In this document: in pieces, positions 45,201-55,711 of the stretch | Numbering within the stretch: position 1 is the first letter of the stretch | Layout: each line of letters starts with the position of its first letter | Source of the DNA: JBBIQV01 sp964555285 | GTDB taxonomy: Bacteria; Nitrospirota; Nitrospiria; Nitrospirales; Nitrospiraceae | Length of the DNA: 64,000 nt | Direction: 5' to 3' | Assembly: GCA_964555285.1 (NCBI GenBank) | Contig: CAZKRM010000008.1 | Location: 1-64,000 of the forward strand | Translations under genes and position numbers: made by a program | The notes under the pieces: generated by a model | Database searches by the model: none | What the model was told of the DNA's origin: nothing | What the model saw: only the letters and a program-made list of their open reading frames with translations

Positions 45201-48073
45201 CAATAGCGCTCCAACCGGGAAAGCTCGTCAATCTTCGAGGCCGCACCTGGATCGTGCTGCCATCTGAAGACCCAGATCTCTTAGTGGTCAAACCGCTCGG
45301 TGGATCAGAAGAGGAGATCGCGGGGATTTATCTGCCCCTCGGTATGGAAAGCGATCGGCCCTCCGATGCCACCTTCACCCCGCCGGCAAAAGACGATCTG
45401 GGAGATATCAGCACAGCCCGTCTGTTGTATGACTCGGCTCGTCTCGCCTTCCGTAATGGGGCCGGACCCTTCCGCTCGCTGGCCAAACTCTCCTTCCGAC
45501 CGCGCTCCTACCAGATGGTGCCGCTCATCATGGCCCTCCGGCAGGAATCAGTCCGCTTGATGGTGGCGGATGACGTGGGCGTCGGGAAGACCATCGAGGC
45601 GCTCCTTGTGGTTAGAGAGTTGCTGGAGCGTCGAAAAATCAGGCGCTTTGCGGTCGTCTGCTTGCCCCATCTCTGCGAACAGTGGCAGGCCGAAATTCGT
45701 GACAAGCTGGATCTCGAAGCCGTGATTATCCGCTCAAACACGCAAGCGCGACTGGACCGACAGATCCAGGGCGATACCAGCGTCTACGACTACTATCCCT
45801 ATCAGGTTATCAGCATCGATTTTATCAAGTCGGACACCCGACGAGATGTTTTCATCGAACAATGTCCCGAACTAGTCATCGTGGATGAAGCCCATACCTG
45901 TGCGAGGCCATCGGGTGCTTCGGCCAGCCAACAACAGCGCTACCATCTCGTCAGCCGAATTGCGCAAAAGCCTCATCAGCAACTTATCTTGCTAACGGCG
46001 ACCCCACACAGTGGCAAACCGGAAGAGTTTCATTCGCTGCTCGGGCTGCTCAAGCCGGAGTTTGAAGAAATCGATTTCCCTGCCTCGACCCAGGCACAGC
46101 GGCGTGACTTGGCCAAATACTTTGTACAGCGAAAGCGCGCCGACGTTGAGAAGTGGATGGGTGAGAAGACACCTTTCCCCAAGCGTGAAGCATTCGAGTG
46201 GCCCTATGATCTTTCCCAGGGATACAGCCGGTTCTTTGAACAGATCCTCGACTTTGCCAAGAAGTTGGTGTCGCCGGATCATGACAGCGACGGGAAGCGC
46301 AGGGTGCAGTACTGGACGGCACTGGCTCTCCTGCGGGGCGTCATGTCGAGCCCGGCTGCTGGCATCGAAATGCTCAATACCCGTCTCGATGATCTCGGGC
46401 CAGGAGTGGGAGATGAGTCTACAGATGTGGGTGGCTTGAATTTCGAATCCGGTGAGAACCCGGTCCGCGACATGGATTATGGGTTTGAGGGGGACAATAC
46501 CCCGCAGCAAGTGCTGGAGCACAATGCCTGGACTGCCTCCCAGCGCCAACAACTGCGAGCGTTTTCCGAGCAGCTTGTCAGACTCTCGAATCTGAAGGAT
46601 GACCAGAAACTAGCTTCGGCTGAACTCATTCTCGGTGATTGGCTGTCAAAGGGAATCAACCCCGTCATCTTTTGCCGCTACATTAAGACCGCTGATTATG
46701 TGGGAGAGCGGCTTAGTCCGGCCTTGAAAGCCAAGTTCCCCAAACTTGACCTGCAAGTCATCACGAGCGAACTGCCTGACGATCTCCGGAAACAACGAAT
46801 CGAAGAAATGGGCAAGTCAGGTCTCCGTGTTCTCATTGCCACGGATTGTCTCAGCGAGGGTATTAATCTCCAACAGCATTTCACCGGCATTCTGCATTAC
46901 GACTTACCCTGGAACCCCAACCGTCTGGAGCAGCGAGAAGGGCGGGTCGATCGATTCGGCCAGAGAGCCCCTGAGGTGAAAGCCTGTCTGCTGTATGGGG
47001 CTGATAATCCCATCGACGGCATCGTGCTGGATGTGCTGTTGCGAAAGGTACGAGAGATCAAACGGGCAACCGGCATCAATGTGCCATTCCCGGAGGATTC
47101 ACAGAGCATCATCGATACAATCACCCAGGCACTACTGCTCAACCCAGACCGGAAGATCGCTCGCCATCGGGATAAGAACCAAATTGAGTTCAGCTTCGAT
47201 GAGTTTGACGAGGCCGCCAAGTCGAAGGTGAATGTGACCCGAAAGGTCGATGAGGCTGCTGAGCGCGAAAAAGCGTCGCGAAGCATCTTTGCGCAGAATG
47301 CCATCAAAGCGCAAGAGATCGAAGCCGATCTTCGCGAGGTCGATGAAGCAATCGGCGATCCGAAGGCAGTTGAGGAATTCGTCACCGCCGCGCTCAACAA
47401 CCTGCTAGGTGTGCAGGTGATCAAAGATGCCAAAGGCTACAAGATTGTGATGGGCAACATGCCTCCTCAGCTTCGAGAAACGTTGCCTTCCGGCGACCTG
47501 GCCAAGGTCAGCTTCGAATCGCCCACGCCGGAAGGTTATCACTATCTGGGTCGCAACAACCGCTTTGTCGAACAATTGTGCCAGTTGGTGATGGGAAACA
47601 CATTGGCGCGAGTCGATAAGCGGGCAGCGAGAGCGGCCATCATCCGAACACGCCAAGTTGAAACGAAAACCACGCTCTTACTGTTCCGCTGTCGGAACGT
47701 CATCGAGCAACAGAAGGGGCAGCATCAAATCGTCGCGGAGGAGATGCTTCTTTGGGGCTGGCGCGGTACACCGCAACAGAAGGGGTTTCTCGACCATTCC
47801 CAGGCAAAAGCGCTGCTGGCATTGGCGAGAGCCACTTCGGACCTAACTGTTCAAGCTCGGACTGGTTTTCTTGTCAACGAGCTGAATTTGCTGGAAACGC
47901 TGAAGACGGAGTTTGCTGCAGTGGCTGAACAACAGTCAAAGAAACTGGTGGAAGCGCACGAGCGATTCAGCTCCCTCATGGATGCCCAGCGCTTTCAGGT
48001 CGTGTATCCGGTCCTGCCCATGGACCTGCTGGGCGTCTATATCTTATTGCCGGACGGGCGAAGGCCTGATTGA
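45197..48073 (+). CDS. SNF2-type helicase (DrmD/RapA-like)
   Basis: 958 aa. The RecA1 half has YQMVPLIMALRQE, Walker A in VADDVGVGKTIEALLV, VIVDEAHTCA and LLTATPHSGKPEEF. The RecA2 half has LIATDCLSEGINLQQ and REGRVDRFGQ. The form DDVGVGKT in place of DEMGLGKT is common to this defence group. The C-terminal third is helical and charged. ATG overlaps the previous stop by 4 bases; the methyltransferase follows after 18 bases. Resembles DrmD of class 1 DISARM; DNA translocation linked to the methylase is inferred. Confidence 0.87.
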   Translation: MTIALQPGKLVNLRGRTWIVLPSEDPDLLVVKPLGGSEEEIAGIYLPLGMESDRPSDATFTPPAKDDLGDISTARLLYDSARLAFRNGAGPFRSLAKLSFRPRSYQMVPLIMALRQESVRLMVADDVGVGKTIEALLVVRELLERRKIRRFAVVCLPHLCEQWQAEIRDKLDLEAVIIRSNTQARLDRQIQGDTSVYDYYPYQVISIDFIKSDTRRDVFIEQCPELVIVDEAHTCARPSGASASQQQRYHLVSRIAQKPHQQLILLTATPHSGKPEEFHSLLGLLKPEFEEIDFPASTQAQRRDLAKYFVQRKRADVEKWMGEKTPFPKREAFEWPYDLSQGYSRFFEQILDFAKKLVSPDHDSDGKRRVQYWTALALLRGVMSSPAAGIEMLNTRLDDLGPGVGDESTDVGGLNFESGENPVRDMDYGFEGDNTPQQVLEHNAWTASQRQQLRAFSEQLVRLSNLKDDQKLASAELILGDWLSKGINPVIFCRYIKTADYVGERLSPALKAKFPKLDLQVITSELPDDLRKQRIEEMGKSGLRVLIATDCLSEGINLQQHFTGILHYDLPWNPNRLEQREGRVDRFGQRAPEVKACLLYGADNPIDGIVLDVLLRKVREIKRATGINVPFPEDSQSIIDTITQALLLNPDRKIARHRDKNQIEFSFDEFDEAAKSKVNVTRKVDEAAEREKASRSIFAQNAIKAQEIEADLREVDEAIGDPKAVEEFVTAALNNLLGVQVIKDAKGYKIVMGNMPPQLRETLPSGDLAKVSFESPTPEGYHYLGRNNRFVEQLCQLVMGNTLARVDKRAARAAIIRTRQVETKTTLLLFRCRNVIEQQKGQHQIVAEEMLLWGWRGTPQQKGFLDHSQAKALLALARATSDLTVQARTGFLVNELNLLETLKTEFAAVAEQQSKKLVEAHERFSSLMDAQRFQVVYPVLPMDLLGVYILLPDGRRPD

Positions 48074-48091
48074 GGGGATTAAGTACGCTCC

Positions 48092-51000
48092 ATGAACTAT
48101 CCGAGCATTCGCATCGAAGGAGCAATCCTCTCGCCAGATATCCTCGACCGGCTCGATGATATCCCTGGCCAGCGCCCACACGAGTTCGGATTCGACAACT
48201 CGGTAAAAGTTAAGGACGAGATCGCCCGTGCCTGGGCCGACGCGCAGGACTATTGGCGGATCTTCCACCGCAAGATCGAGACGCTCAAAGCCGATTATCC
48301 GGCCACGACCGAAACGCGGAATCTCTGGATTGTGCCGCTCCTCGGACTGCTCGGCTACCAGCTGGAGTATCAGGCGCGAGGAGTGGAGCTCAACGGTAAG
48401 AACTATCCCATCTCCCACCGGGTCACCAATCGTGGGCAGACGGCCCTCCACATTATTGGATACCGAGAGCCGGCTGGGCTGGACCGGAAGCCTGAGCGCA
48501 CAACGGTCCGGATGTCGGCCCATGCGTTGGTGCAGGAATATCTCAATCTCAGCGAGCAAGTCTATGGATTGGTCACCAACGGTCGCCTACTGAGACTGCT
48601 TCGTGACAGTTCCCGTCTCGTCAAACTCACTTATCTTGAATTCGATCTTGATCGGATCTTCACCGATGGCTTGTTTGCCGACTTTGCCATCCTCTACCGA
48701 CTGCTCCATGCCTCTCGATTACCGGCATCACAAGAAACCCCTACCGAAAGCATCATTGAGCGCTATCACCAGGATTCGCTGGAATCCGGGGCTCGGATTC
48801 GTGATGGGCTCAGCAAAGCAGTCGAGCAGGCAATCTTGGCATTTGCCAATGGCTTTCTTGCTCACCCGAGCAACAATGCGTTGCGTCAGGATGTGGCCGC
48901 CGGCCATCTCAAGCCGGACGCCTACTATCACCAGCTATTGCGATTGATTTACCGGCTGTTGTTCCTCTTGGTGATCGAGGAGCGCGATCTCGTGTATCCC
49001 TCGTCAGTGCCAAGCGCGAAGCGTGAGGTGTATGACCGATATTACAGTCTGCAACGGCTCCGCCGCCTCTCTGAAAAGCGATACCTCGCTGATCATCGAC
49101 ACAACGATCTCTGGTTGAGCCTGCTCGCAACCTTTCGTTTGTTTGAGGCTGATGAGCCGGGAAACAAGCTTGGCCTTGCGCCCCTCGCAGGCGATCTGTT
49201 TGGCCCCGACGCAATCGGGCAGCTAAGCCGATGCATGCTGAATAACGACGTGCTGCTGGGCTGCTTGCGTTCACTAGGTCTCTACCAACATCCAGACACA
49301 GGGCAGGTGATCCGGGTCAACTATGCCGCACTGAATGTCGAAGAGTTTGGGTCAGTTTATGAGGGCTTGCTCGAATACGAGCCGGTCTTCCACTCTGCCG
49401 GCAACCAAGTGGAATTTGCCTTTAGCAAGGGCCATGAGAGAGCTGCAACGGGTTCCCATTACACGCCTGATGAGCTGGTTCAGCCGCTCCTAAAGCATTC
49501 GTTGGACTATCTGATTGCGGAAAAGTTGAAGGAGCCTGATAAAGAAAAAGCACTCCTCTCATTACGAGTAGCCGATATTGCCTGCGGCTCCGGCCATATA
49601 CTGCTCGCAGCGGCACGCCGAATTGCAACCGACTTGGCAATAGTCCGAACCGGCGAAGAACAGCCTTCACCGACTGCTTTCAGGACTGCGGTACGGGATG
49701 TCATTCGTGAATGCATCTATGGCGTCGACTACAATCCGCTCGCTGTCGAACTATGCAAGGTCGCCCTTTGGCTTGAGGCGCACAATCCCGGCCAGCCGCT
49801 GAATTTTCTAGATCATCACATCAAGAATGGAAATGCGATCGTTGGATACGTCAGGCGAAAGGAATTGGATCGAAGCGTACCTGAAGAAGCGTTTGTTACC
49901 ACGCCGGAAGACAATAAGGAGGTTGCAGCCGAGTTTCGAAAGCAAAATAAAGGTGAACGGAAGTCCCAGGACCAAACTCCCCTTGATCTTGCGCCTGAGA
50001 TTCAGAAACAGCTCGAACAGATCCTTCAGCGCTGGCGGGAACTGTCAGTTTTGCCTGAGTCGACGCCTACCGAGATCGCAACCAAGAAACAACGTTATCA
50101 GGACTTTACCAAGAGCCAAGATGCCTGGCTTCTCAACCAGATTGCCTGCATTCCGATTGCTCAGTTCTATTTGCCCAAGACAGAGCAGAATCACTCAAAG
50201 CTCATAACAGACGCGGAATTCCGGCTTTATTGGTCGGGACAGCGCCGTCCGCAGGGGCAAGCAACAGCCGCAGCTTGGGTCACTGCGATCAATAAACGGT
50301 TCTTTCATTGGTTCTTGGAATTTCCCGAAATAATTGAACGCGGCGGCTTCGACTGCATCTTGGGTAACCCCCCGTATCTCGGGGGCCAGGGACTGAGCGG
50401 TACTTACGGGCACCCATTCTGCAGCTATGTGAAGTGGGAGTATGCGCCGGCCGGTCTAAGCGATCTCGTCGTCTATTTCGTACGTCGCATTTTCGAACTG
50501 CTAGTGCCGGGGGGCTTTACTGCCTTCATTACCACAAACTCGATTAAAGACGGGGACAACCGGCGTGACGGTCTAGAGCAAGTCATCTCACGGGGTGGCT
50601 GTATTCACATGGCCGTTCGCGGAGTGAAGTGGCCGGGGCGTGCAAATGTCGTCGTGTCTCTCGTGGCAATCCACAAGGGTACTTGGAAAGGCAAACGATC
50701 ACTCGATGGCCGTGAGGTGCCTACCATAAGCGCTTTTCTTGAGGACTCAGAGGATATTGGGGAACCGGTTGCGCTCGGAGAGAACGCTGGGAGAGTCTTC
50801 CAGGGAACGATATATCTCGGGGACGGTTTCCTTCTCTCGCACATGGATGCTAACCGTCTTATAGTCGCCGACGCCCGCGATCATGAGGTCATCTTGCCAG
50901 TCATCAATGGCCAGGAGATCAACAATGAGCCCGACCAGAAGCCTGGGCGATCGATCATCAACTTCCACGACTGGACCAAAGAACAAGCGGCGACCTACCA

Positions 51001-51856
51001 GGCGCCTTTCGAGATTGTCGAACGGCTCGTCAAGCCTGAGCGTCTAGCAAATGATCGAGTCGCGCATTTACCATGGTGGCTTTACGAACGAGCGCGGAAC
51101 GAGATCTACCGGGCTATTAGACCCCTCGGCCGATGTTTCGTAACTGCTCGTGTTACAAAACACCTCAACTTCTCGGCACTGCCAACCAACTTCATCTACC
51201 TTAACAATCTCTATGTCTTCACTAGTGACCGCTGGGACCTCTATACCACGGTGCAATCGACGCTTCACGAGGTGTGGGCGCGAAAGCATAGCATGAGCTT
51301 GAAGCAAGATCTTCAGTACTCGCCATCAGACTGTTTCCTCACTTTTACCTTTCCCAAGGGACTTTGGAAGGCTGCGAACAATGCCCTTGCAGCAATTGGA
51401 GAGCGCTACCACGAACACCGTAAGTCGCTAATGCTCTCACTCTGGCTCGGCCTTACCGACATCTACAACCTCTTCCATTCTCGTGATCTCACACCCGAGT
51501 TGGTTGCCAAAGTCAGCAAGAAACCAATTGAGGAGGCAAATGCCGGTTATCAGGGCCTCCTCAAACTACGCCGGTTGCATCAGGAGCTAGACGAGGCTGT
51601 CCGTGACGCCTATGGCTGGCATGACCTCAAGCTCGACCACGACTTCTACGAAGTCGACACGTTGCCCGAAAACGACCGCGTCCGCTACACCATTAGCCCC
51701 ACCGCCCGCAAAGAAGTACTCCGCCGCCTCCTCGCACTCAACCACGAGCGCGCCAAGACCGAACAGGAGGTTTTAGCCGCGGCCACGTTGGTGAAATCTG
51801 CCAAACAGACGCGCAAGGTCAAGAGTGATGCATCCAACGGGAATCTTTTTGGTTGA
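48092..51856 (+). CDS. Eco57I-type DNA adenine methyltransferase (DrmMI-like)
   Basis: 1254 aa. SAM motif I is VADIACGSGHILLAAA near residue 495 and catalytic motif IV is CILGNPPYLGGQG near residue 755, so it should methylate adenine N6. The N-terminal 450 residues resemble the same region of type IIG and DISARM methylases (QEYLNLSEQVYGLVTNGRLL), and no intact PD-(D/E)xK nuclease motif is visible there. The C-terminal part probably reads the target. In DISARM such an enzyme marks host DNA as self; here that role is inferred. Confidence 0.88.
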   Translation: MNYPSIRIEGAILSPDILDRLDDIPGQRPHEFGFDNSVKVKDEIARAWADAQDYWRIFHRKIETLKADYPATTETRNLWIVPLLGLLGYQLEYQARGVELNGKNYPISHRVTNRGQTALHIIGYREPAGLDRKPERTTVRMSAHALVQEYLNLSEQVYGLVTNGRLLRLLRDSSRLVKLTYLEFDLDRIFTDGLFADFAILYRLLHASRLPASQETPTESIIERYHQDSLESGARIRDGLSKAVEQAILAFANGFLAHPSNNALRQDVAAGHLKPDAYYHQLLRLIYRLLFLLVIEERDLVYPSSVPSAKREVYDRYYSLQRLRRLSEKRYLADHRHNDLWLSLLATFRLFEADEPGNKLGLAPLAGDLFGPDAIGQLSRCMLNNDVLLGCLRSLGLYQHPDTGQVIRVNYAALNVEEFGSVYEGLLEYEPVFHSAGNQVEFAFSKGHERAATGSHYTPDELVQPLLKHSLDYLIAEKLKEPDKEKALLSLRVADIACGSGHILLAAARRIATDLAIVRTGEEQPSPTAFRTAVRDVIRECIYGVDYNPLAVELCKVALWLEAHNPGQPLNFLDHHIKNGNAIVGYVRRKELDRSVPEEAFVTTPEDNKEVAAEFRKQNKGERKSQDQTPLDLAPEIQKQLEQILQRWRELSVLPESTPTEIATKKQRYQDFTKSQDAWLLNQIACIPIAQFYLPKTEQNHSKLITDAEFRLYWSGQRRPQGQATAAAWVTAINKRFFHWFLEFPEIIERGGFDCILGNPPYLGGQGLSGTYGHPFCSYVKWEYAPAGLSDLVVYFVRRIFELLVPGGFTAFITTNSIKDGDNRRDGLEQVISRGGCIHMAVRGVKWPGRANVVVSLVAIHKGTWKGKRSLDGREVPTISAFLEDSEDIGEPVALGENAGRVFQGTIYLGDGFLLSHMDANRLIVADARDHEVILPVINGQEINNEPDQKPGRSIINFHDWTKEQAATYQAPFEIVERLVKPERLANDRVAHLPWWLYERARNEIYRAIRPLGRCFVTARVTKHLNFSALPTNFIYLNNLYVFTSDRWDLYTTVQSTLHEVWARKHSMSLKQDLQYSPSDCFLTFTFPKGLWKAANNALAAIGERYHEHRKSLMLSLWLGLTDIYNLFHSRDLTPELVAKVSKKPIEEANAGYQGLLKLRRLHQELDEAVRDAYGWHDLKLDHDFYEVDTLPENDRVRYTISPTARKEVLRRLLALNHERAKTEQEVLAAATLVKSAKQTRKVKSDASNGNLFG

Positions 51857-51865
51857 GGCATATAA

Positions 51866-52858
51866 GTGATCGAGAAGATCGAGCCTATTCCTAAAATTCC
51901 AGATGCCCTCCGCCTTGCGTCCCTCCAGAGGAAGCTGATTCCGTTCATTGGCGCAGGAGTGTCACAACTTGGAGGTTGCCCCGGGTGGGATCAGTTCGCA
52001 AATGCTGCTCTCCAATTCTTCGTTGGTAAGGGAAAGCTCAGTCACGCACAATTCGACCAGATTCGTTCTCTGTCTTCTCGAGTCAAACTCTCCTTGGCCT
52101 TGGAATTGGAAGCGCAGCACAGCCTTCCCATCGAATTCAAGGAATTGCTAACTCCCTCTGACAAGCAAAAAGAAGGCATCGGGGACGGGGTGTACCGCGA
52201 TCTCTCAAGGCTTGCGACCACGTTTGTCACGACAAACTACGACGACTGGCTGGATCGGATGCCTCCAGCCGTGGTCCTGCCGTCAGGACAGTCCTCATCG
52301 GCGCAGCAGTTACCAGCAACCTCTCGCCATCGCTTCTGCAAACACAGCGAGATAACGGTAGAGAACTTGGACATTCCCCATGCCGTGTTCCACATCCACG
52401 GTTCGGTCCATGAGCGGGCCAGCATGGCCCTTACAACCGTTGACTACCTAAAGCGCTATTCGAGCCATCGTATCGATGGGACGACAGACCGGGAGAACCC
52501 ATTACTCACGTTTCTTCAAACACTCTTTCAGCTCAAAAACGTTCTTTTTATTGGCTATAGCCTTGGCGAATTAGAGGTGCTCGAATACATAGTTCAGAAG
52601 GGCATTGAGAAGGGGGCAGTTACCGATGAAGCGCCACGGCACTATGTTCTCCAAGGCTTTTTCTCCCATGAGATCGAATTGGCGCGAAGTCTGGAGAGCT
52701 ATTTTCGCCAATTCAGAATCGGTCTACTTCCATTCTCACGGGATGAACGCGATTGGAATCAACTTGCTGAGGTCATTAGATATTTCGCGACGGAGATTCC
52801 TCCTGGGCCAGCTCTAGCCTTGCCAGCACGGTTAGAAATGGAGGCACTCCTGCCATGA
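51866..52858 (+). CDS. SIR2-domain protein (putative NADase effector)
   Basis: 330 aa, starting with GTG nine bases after the methylase gene. Conserved SIR2-like residues are seen: FIGAGVSQLGG (about 28-38), VTTNYDDWLDR (about 117), VFHIHGSVHE (about 174) and FIGYSLGELEVLEY (about 231). Stand-alone SIR2 proteins in defence loci (DSR, Thoeris ThsA, SIR2-HerA) degrade NAD to stop infected cells. No other domain fits in this length, so a separate sensor is needed. The next gene overlaps it by 4 bases and is the obvious partner. Base composition is more AT-rich than in the host genes. Confidence 0.82.
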   Translation: MIEKIEPIPKIPDALRLASLQRKLIPFIGAGVSQLGGCPGWDQFANAALQFFVGKGKLSHAQFDQIRSLSSRVKLSLALELEAQHSLPIEFKELLTPSDKQKEGIGDGVYRDLSRLATTFVTTNYDDWLDRMPPAVVLPSGQSSSAQQLPATSRHRFCKHSEITVENLDIPHAVFHIHGSVHERASMALTTVDYLKRYSSHRIDGTTDRENPLLTFLQTLFQLKNVLFIGYSLGELEVLEYIVQKGIEKGAVTDEAPRHYVLQGFFSHEIELARSLESYFRQFRIGLLPFSRDERDWNQLAEVIRYFATEIPPGPALALPARLEMEALLP

Positions 52859-55698
52859 CTGTGGAGCTTACGACAAAACTCAAGTTGTTTATTCAGCGCA
52901 TGAGTGAAAGCGAGGAGCAGGCTCAGTGGGGCTATGACCTATTGCTGAAACGCGCAAACTTTGACGAATACTTTGATCATCTTAAAAATGCTGGTCTATT
53001 TGGAGCCGAACATAACCGCGGACCCCAACCGGCTGACCAACCCGGATATGTATACATTCCGTACTGGCATGCACTGGACTACTTAGAGGCTGTTGCCAAG
53101 CGGGCTGGTGAAACGAATGATCTTCAACTCGCAGAGAAAGTGATGAGTGTTGTCCGAGCTATCAGCCAAGCTCGCGAACCGGACGGGACGATTACCGATA
53201 ATTACCATACATATCGGAAGTTTTCCGAGATTCTGGGCTTGGTTCCGACTGCCGCTGTGACTCAAACAGACCTCGATCTTATACCAGGCTGGATTCAGGG
53301 GAAATTTAACCGAGGGGGAGTATGTCACGCACTTGAGAAAGGTGCGATGCGCCGGCTGCTGGCAAGTGAGTCTCCCGACGACTGGAATAAGGCGATCTCC
53401 ATTCTGCTTCATTGCACGGCTGTCGTATGGGTCGAGGAACAGGGGTTCGGTGAATCTCGAAAGGAGCCGGTAACTATCGTAGAAGACCACTGGCTCGAAA
53501 AATTAATCAAGAATCACGCGCAGGATCTGGGCAAGCGAGTGGGCCAAAAGGCTGCAGAAATATTTGTTGAGCGACTGCGTGAGACATATGACCGAGCCAG
53601 GCGTGATCTCCCGAGCTGGCTACATCGCCCTGCCATAGAAGATCACGCACAAAACCATGAGTGGTACGGACCAGAAAATCGATTCGTGGAGGGGCTCCGT
53701 GAGGTTCTGTTGAGTTGGGTTGACCATGATAAATCCTCAGCGCAACCGTTTGTCCAAGGACTAATCAGCGATGAGTCTGAGATTCTTCGACGGATTGGCA
53801 TTCATGTGCTTGACCGACGGTGGGACAAGCTGAAAGACATTTTCTCCCACATTATTGGGCCACAGTTATTCGATGATGACCATCTTCACGAGGTCTATTG
53901 TCTCCTCCAGCATCACTTTGAAGCGCTCAATGCCGAGCAAAAGGCAGCTATCGTGGCGACAATTAGGCAATTAGTTGCCTCATCAGATGAGGATGAGGAA
54001 GAGCAAACGCGACGACTCCGTCGAGTTCAGCGAAACTGGCTTTGCGCAGTCGTCGGCAAGGGATATGAGCCAGCAGATACTTGGTTCAGTGACCTGAACT
54101 CTGATCAATCATTAGGGAGGCTGTCGGAACACCCAGATTTCCATTCCTACATGGAGTCGTGGAGAGGGCACGGGCCGACTCCGTACCAACCTCAAGAGCT
54201 GGTTGTCTTTGCGGAAAACGGGAGTCTAATAGAAAGGCTGAACGGTTTCCAGGAACAAGATTCATGGCGAGGGCCGACGACGCGAGCACTTGTGGACTCA
54301 TTGGAGGAGGCCGTCGTGCTCGCCCCCGCTACCTTTCTTCGACTGCTCCTGAATTTCATAAGTGCAAAACGCCCGTTCCAATATGGAGTCATCACCGGGT
54401 TTAAGCGGATATGGAACACGCCAGAGGAAGAGCCGCATCAATTTGACTGGGACAAAGCTTGGCCGGAATTAGTCTTGTTCTTCGAACGACTGATCGGCCC
54501 CCAAGAGTTTTGGGCCGAACAAGCTTTGCAAGATCAAAATCGTACCCCCAATAGAGATTGGATTCCGCCAATCATCGCCGAATTTCTCAGAGCCGGCACA
54601 CAAGACGACGACAAGGCTTATGCATCGGACCTTCTGCCCAGAACGTGGAAGCTGCTTGTCATATTGCTTGAGAAATTAGATTGGCGGGATGAGCCTCCAA
54701 AGTCTGATTCAATGACACAGGCGATCAATTCATCTCGCGGTAAGGCGATTGAGGCCGCATTCTCTCAAGCGCTTAGAGCCTGCCGCCTAGGCGATCGAGA
54801 GCGACAGCAACACGCCGATGTGTGGGCCTCCATGAAACCAGTATTCGAGGCTGAACTCGACAAGTGCCAGAACGCCAATTACGAATTCTCGACACTGGCT
54901 GCGTCATACATCACGCATCTCGATTACATGAACAGGGATTGGCTGAAGGCGCAGATCCTCAAAATCTTTCCAAGTGAGTTTCAAGAAAATCTTACCTGTG
55001 CGCTTGGTGGATTGGCCTATGCAAATGTGACACGCCCAGTTTATGGCCTTCTAGTTGAGAGTGGAATATTAGACCGTGCTATCCGACTACAGGTAGATGA
55101 TAGGAGGGTTACCGAGAGGCTTGTCGAACGGATATCGCTTGCCTACCTGTGGGACGATGAAAAGCTGGATTCATCACCATTCGCATATATATTCGAGTCC
55201 GGCCAAATAGAAGCCATCGACGATGCCGTTGGTTGGTTTTGGAGTATTAGAAAAGAGCAACTATCCGATGAACAGGTGGAGCGAATACTTAAGTTTTGGG
55301 AGCGATGCATCTCGTGGAGCCGTGCGCTTGAAGAACCACCAACCAAGCTCCTGTCCAGCTTGAGTCGATTAGCTTGTTTCATTCGTTCAATTAACGACAG
55401 GGAGTTCGATTTACTACTTGCTGTGGCGCCTCATGTCCATGTGGCCCACTACTATGATTTCTTTTACGAGGAGCTCGATCGGTTGGCTGACACGAACGCG
55501 GCCCAAGTCGCAGTCATTCTGAAAGCATCTCTCGATACACATGTGCCCTATATCGATTTCGAGGATAGGCTCAAGTCAATCCTCGCCAAACTTGTGCAAC
55601 ACGGCAAGCGAGACGAGGCAATAATTTTGGCAGATCGATTGAAACAAATTCCCGGCATGTTCCAGCTGATTAGAGACTTACAGGCCAGACATGATTGA
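52855..55698 (+). CDS. Large helical protein coupled to SIR2 (possible sensor)
   Basis: 947 aa, no recognised motif. The sequence is almost wholly helical, with Leu/Trp-rich amphipathic repeats reminiscent of HEAT/ARM or TPR solenoids, and no membrane segments or ATPase loops. SIR2 proteins such as DSR1 carry a long C-terminal sensor region on the same chain (DUF4020 in some); this may be the separated equivalent, but I cannot confirm homology. The ATG overlaps the SIR2 stop by 4 bases (ATGA). Lower GC than all neighbours. A terminator-like hairpin follows at 55712. Confidence 0.7.
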   Translation: MTVELTTKLKLFIQRMSESEEQAQWGYDLLLKRANFDEYFDHLKNAGLFGAEHNRGPQPADQPGYVYIPYWHALDYLEAVAKRAGETNDLQLAEKVMSVVRAISQAREPDGTITDNYHTYRKFSEILGLVPTAAVTQTDLDLIPGWIQGKFNRGGVCHALEKGAMRRLLASESPDDWNKAISILLHCTAVVWVEEQGFGESRKEPVTIVEDHWLEKLIKNHAQDLGKRVGQKAAEIFVERLRETYDRARRDLPSWLHRPAIEDHAQNHEWYGPENRFVEGLREVLLSWVDHDKSSAQPFVQGLISDESEILRRIGIHVLDRRWDKLKDIFSHIIGPQLFDDDHLHEVYCLLQHHFEALNAEQKAAIVATIRQLVASSDEDEEEQTRRLRRVQRNWLCAVVGKGYEPADTWFSDLNSDQSLGRLSEHPDFHSYMESWRGHGPTPYQPQELVVFAENGSLIERLNGFQEQDSWRGPTTRALVDSLEEAVVLAPATFLRLLLNFISAKRPFQYGVITGFKRIWNTPEEEPHQFDWDKAWPELVLFFERLIGPQEFWAEQALQDQNRTPNRDWIPPIIAEFLRAGTQDDDKAYASDLLPRTWKLLVILLEKLDWRDEPPKSDSMTQAINSSRGKAIEAAFSQALRACRLGDRERQQHADVWASMKPVFEAELDKCQNANYEFSTLAASYITHLDYMNRDWLKAQILKIFPSEFQENLTCALGGLAYANVTRPVYGLLVESGILDRAIRLQVDDRRVTERLVERISLAYLWDDEKLDSSPFAYIFESGQIEAIDDAVGWFWSIRKEQLSDEQVERILKFWERCISWSRALEEPPTKLLSSLSRLACFIRSINDREFDLLLAVAPHVHVAHYYDFFYEELDRLADTNAAQVAVILKASLDTHVPYIDFEDRLKSILAKLVQHGKRDEAIILADRLKQIPGMFQLIRDLQARHD

Positions 55699-55711
55699 CC
55701 GGGGGAAAGGG

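Noticed and set aside
40083..51856. Complete canonical DISARM system
   Set aside because: Helicase, SNF2 and methylase types fit, but no separate DrmB or phospholipase-D-like DrmC is found, and the gene order differs. I describe it as DISARM-like only.
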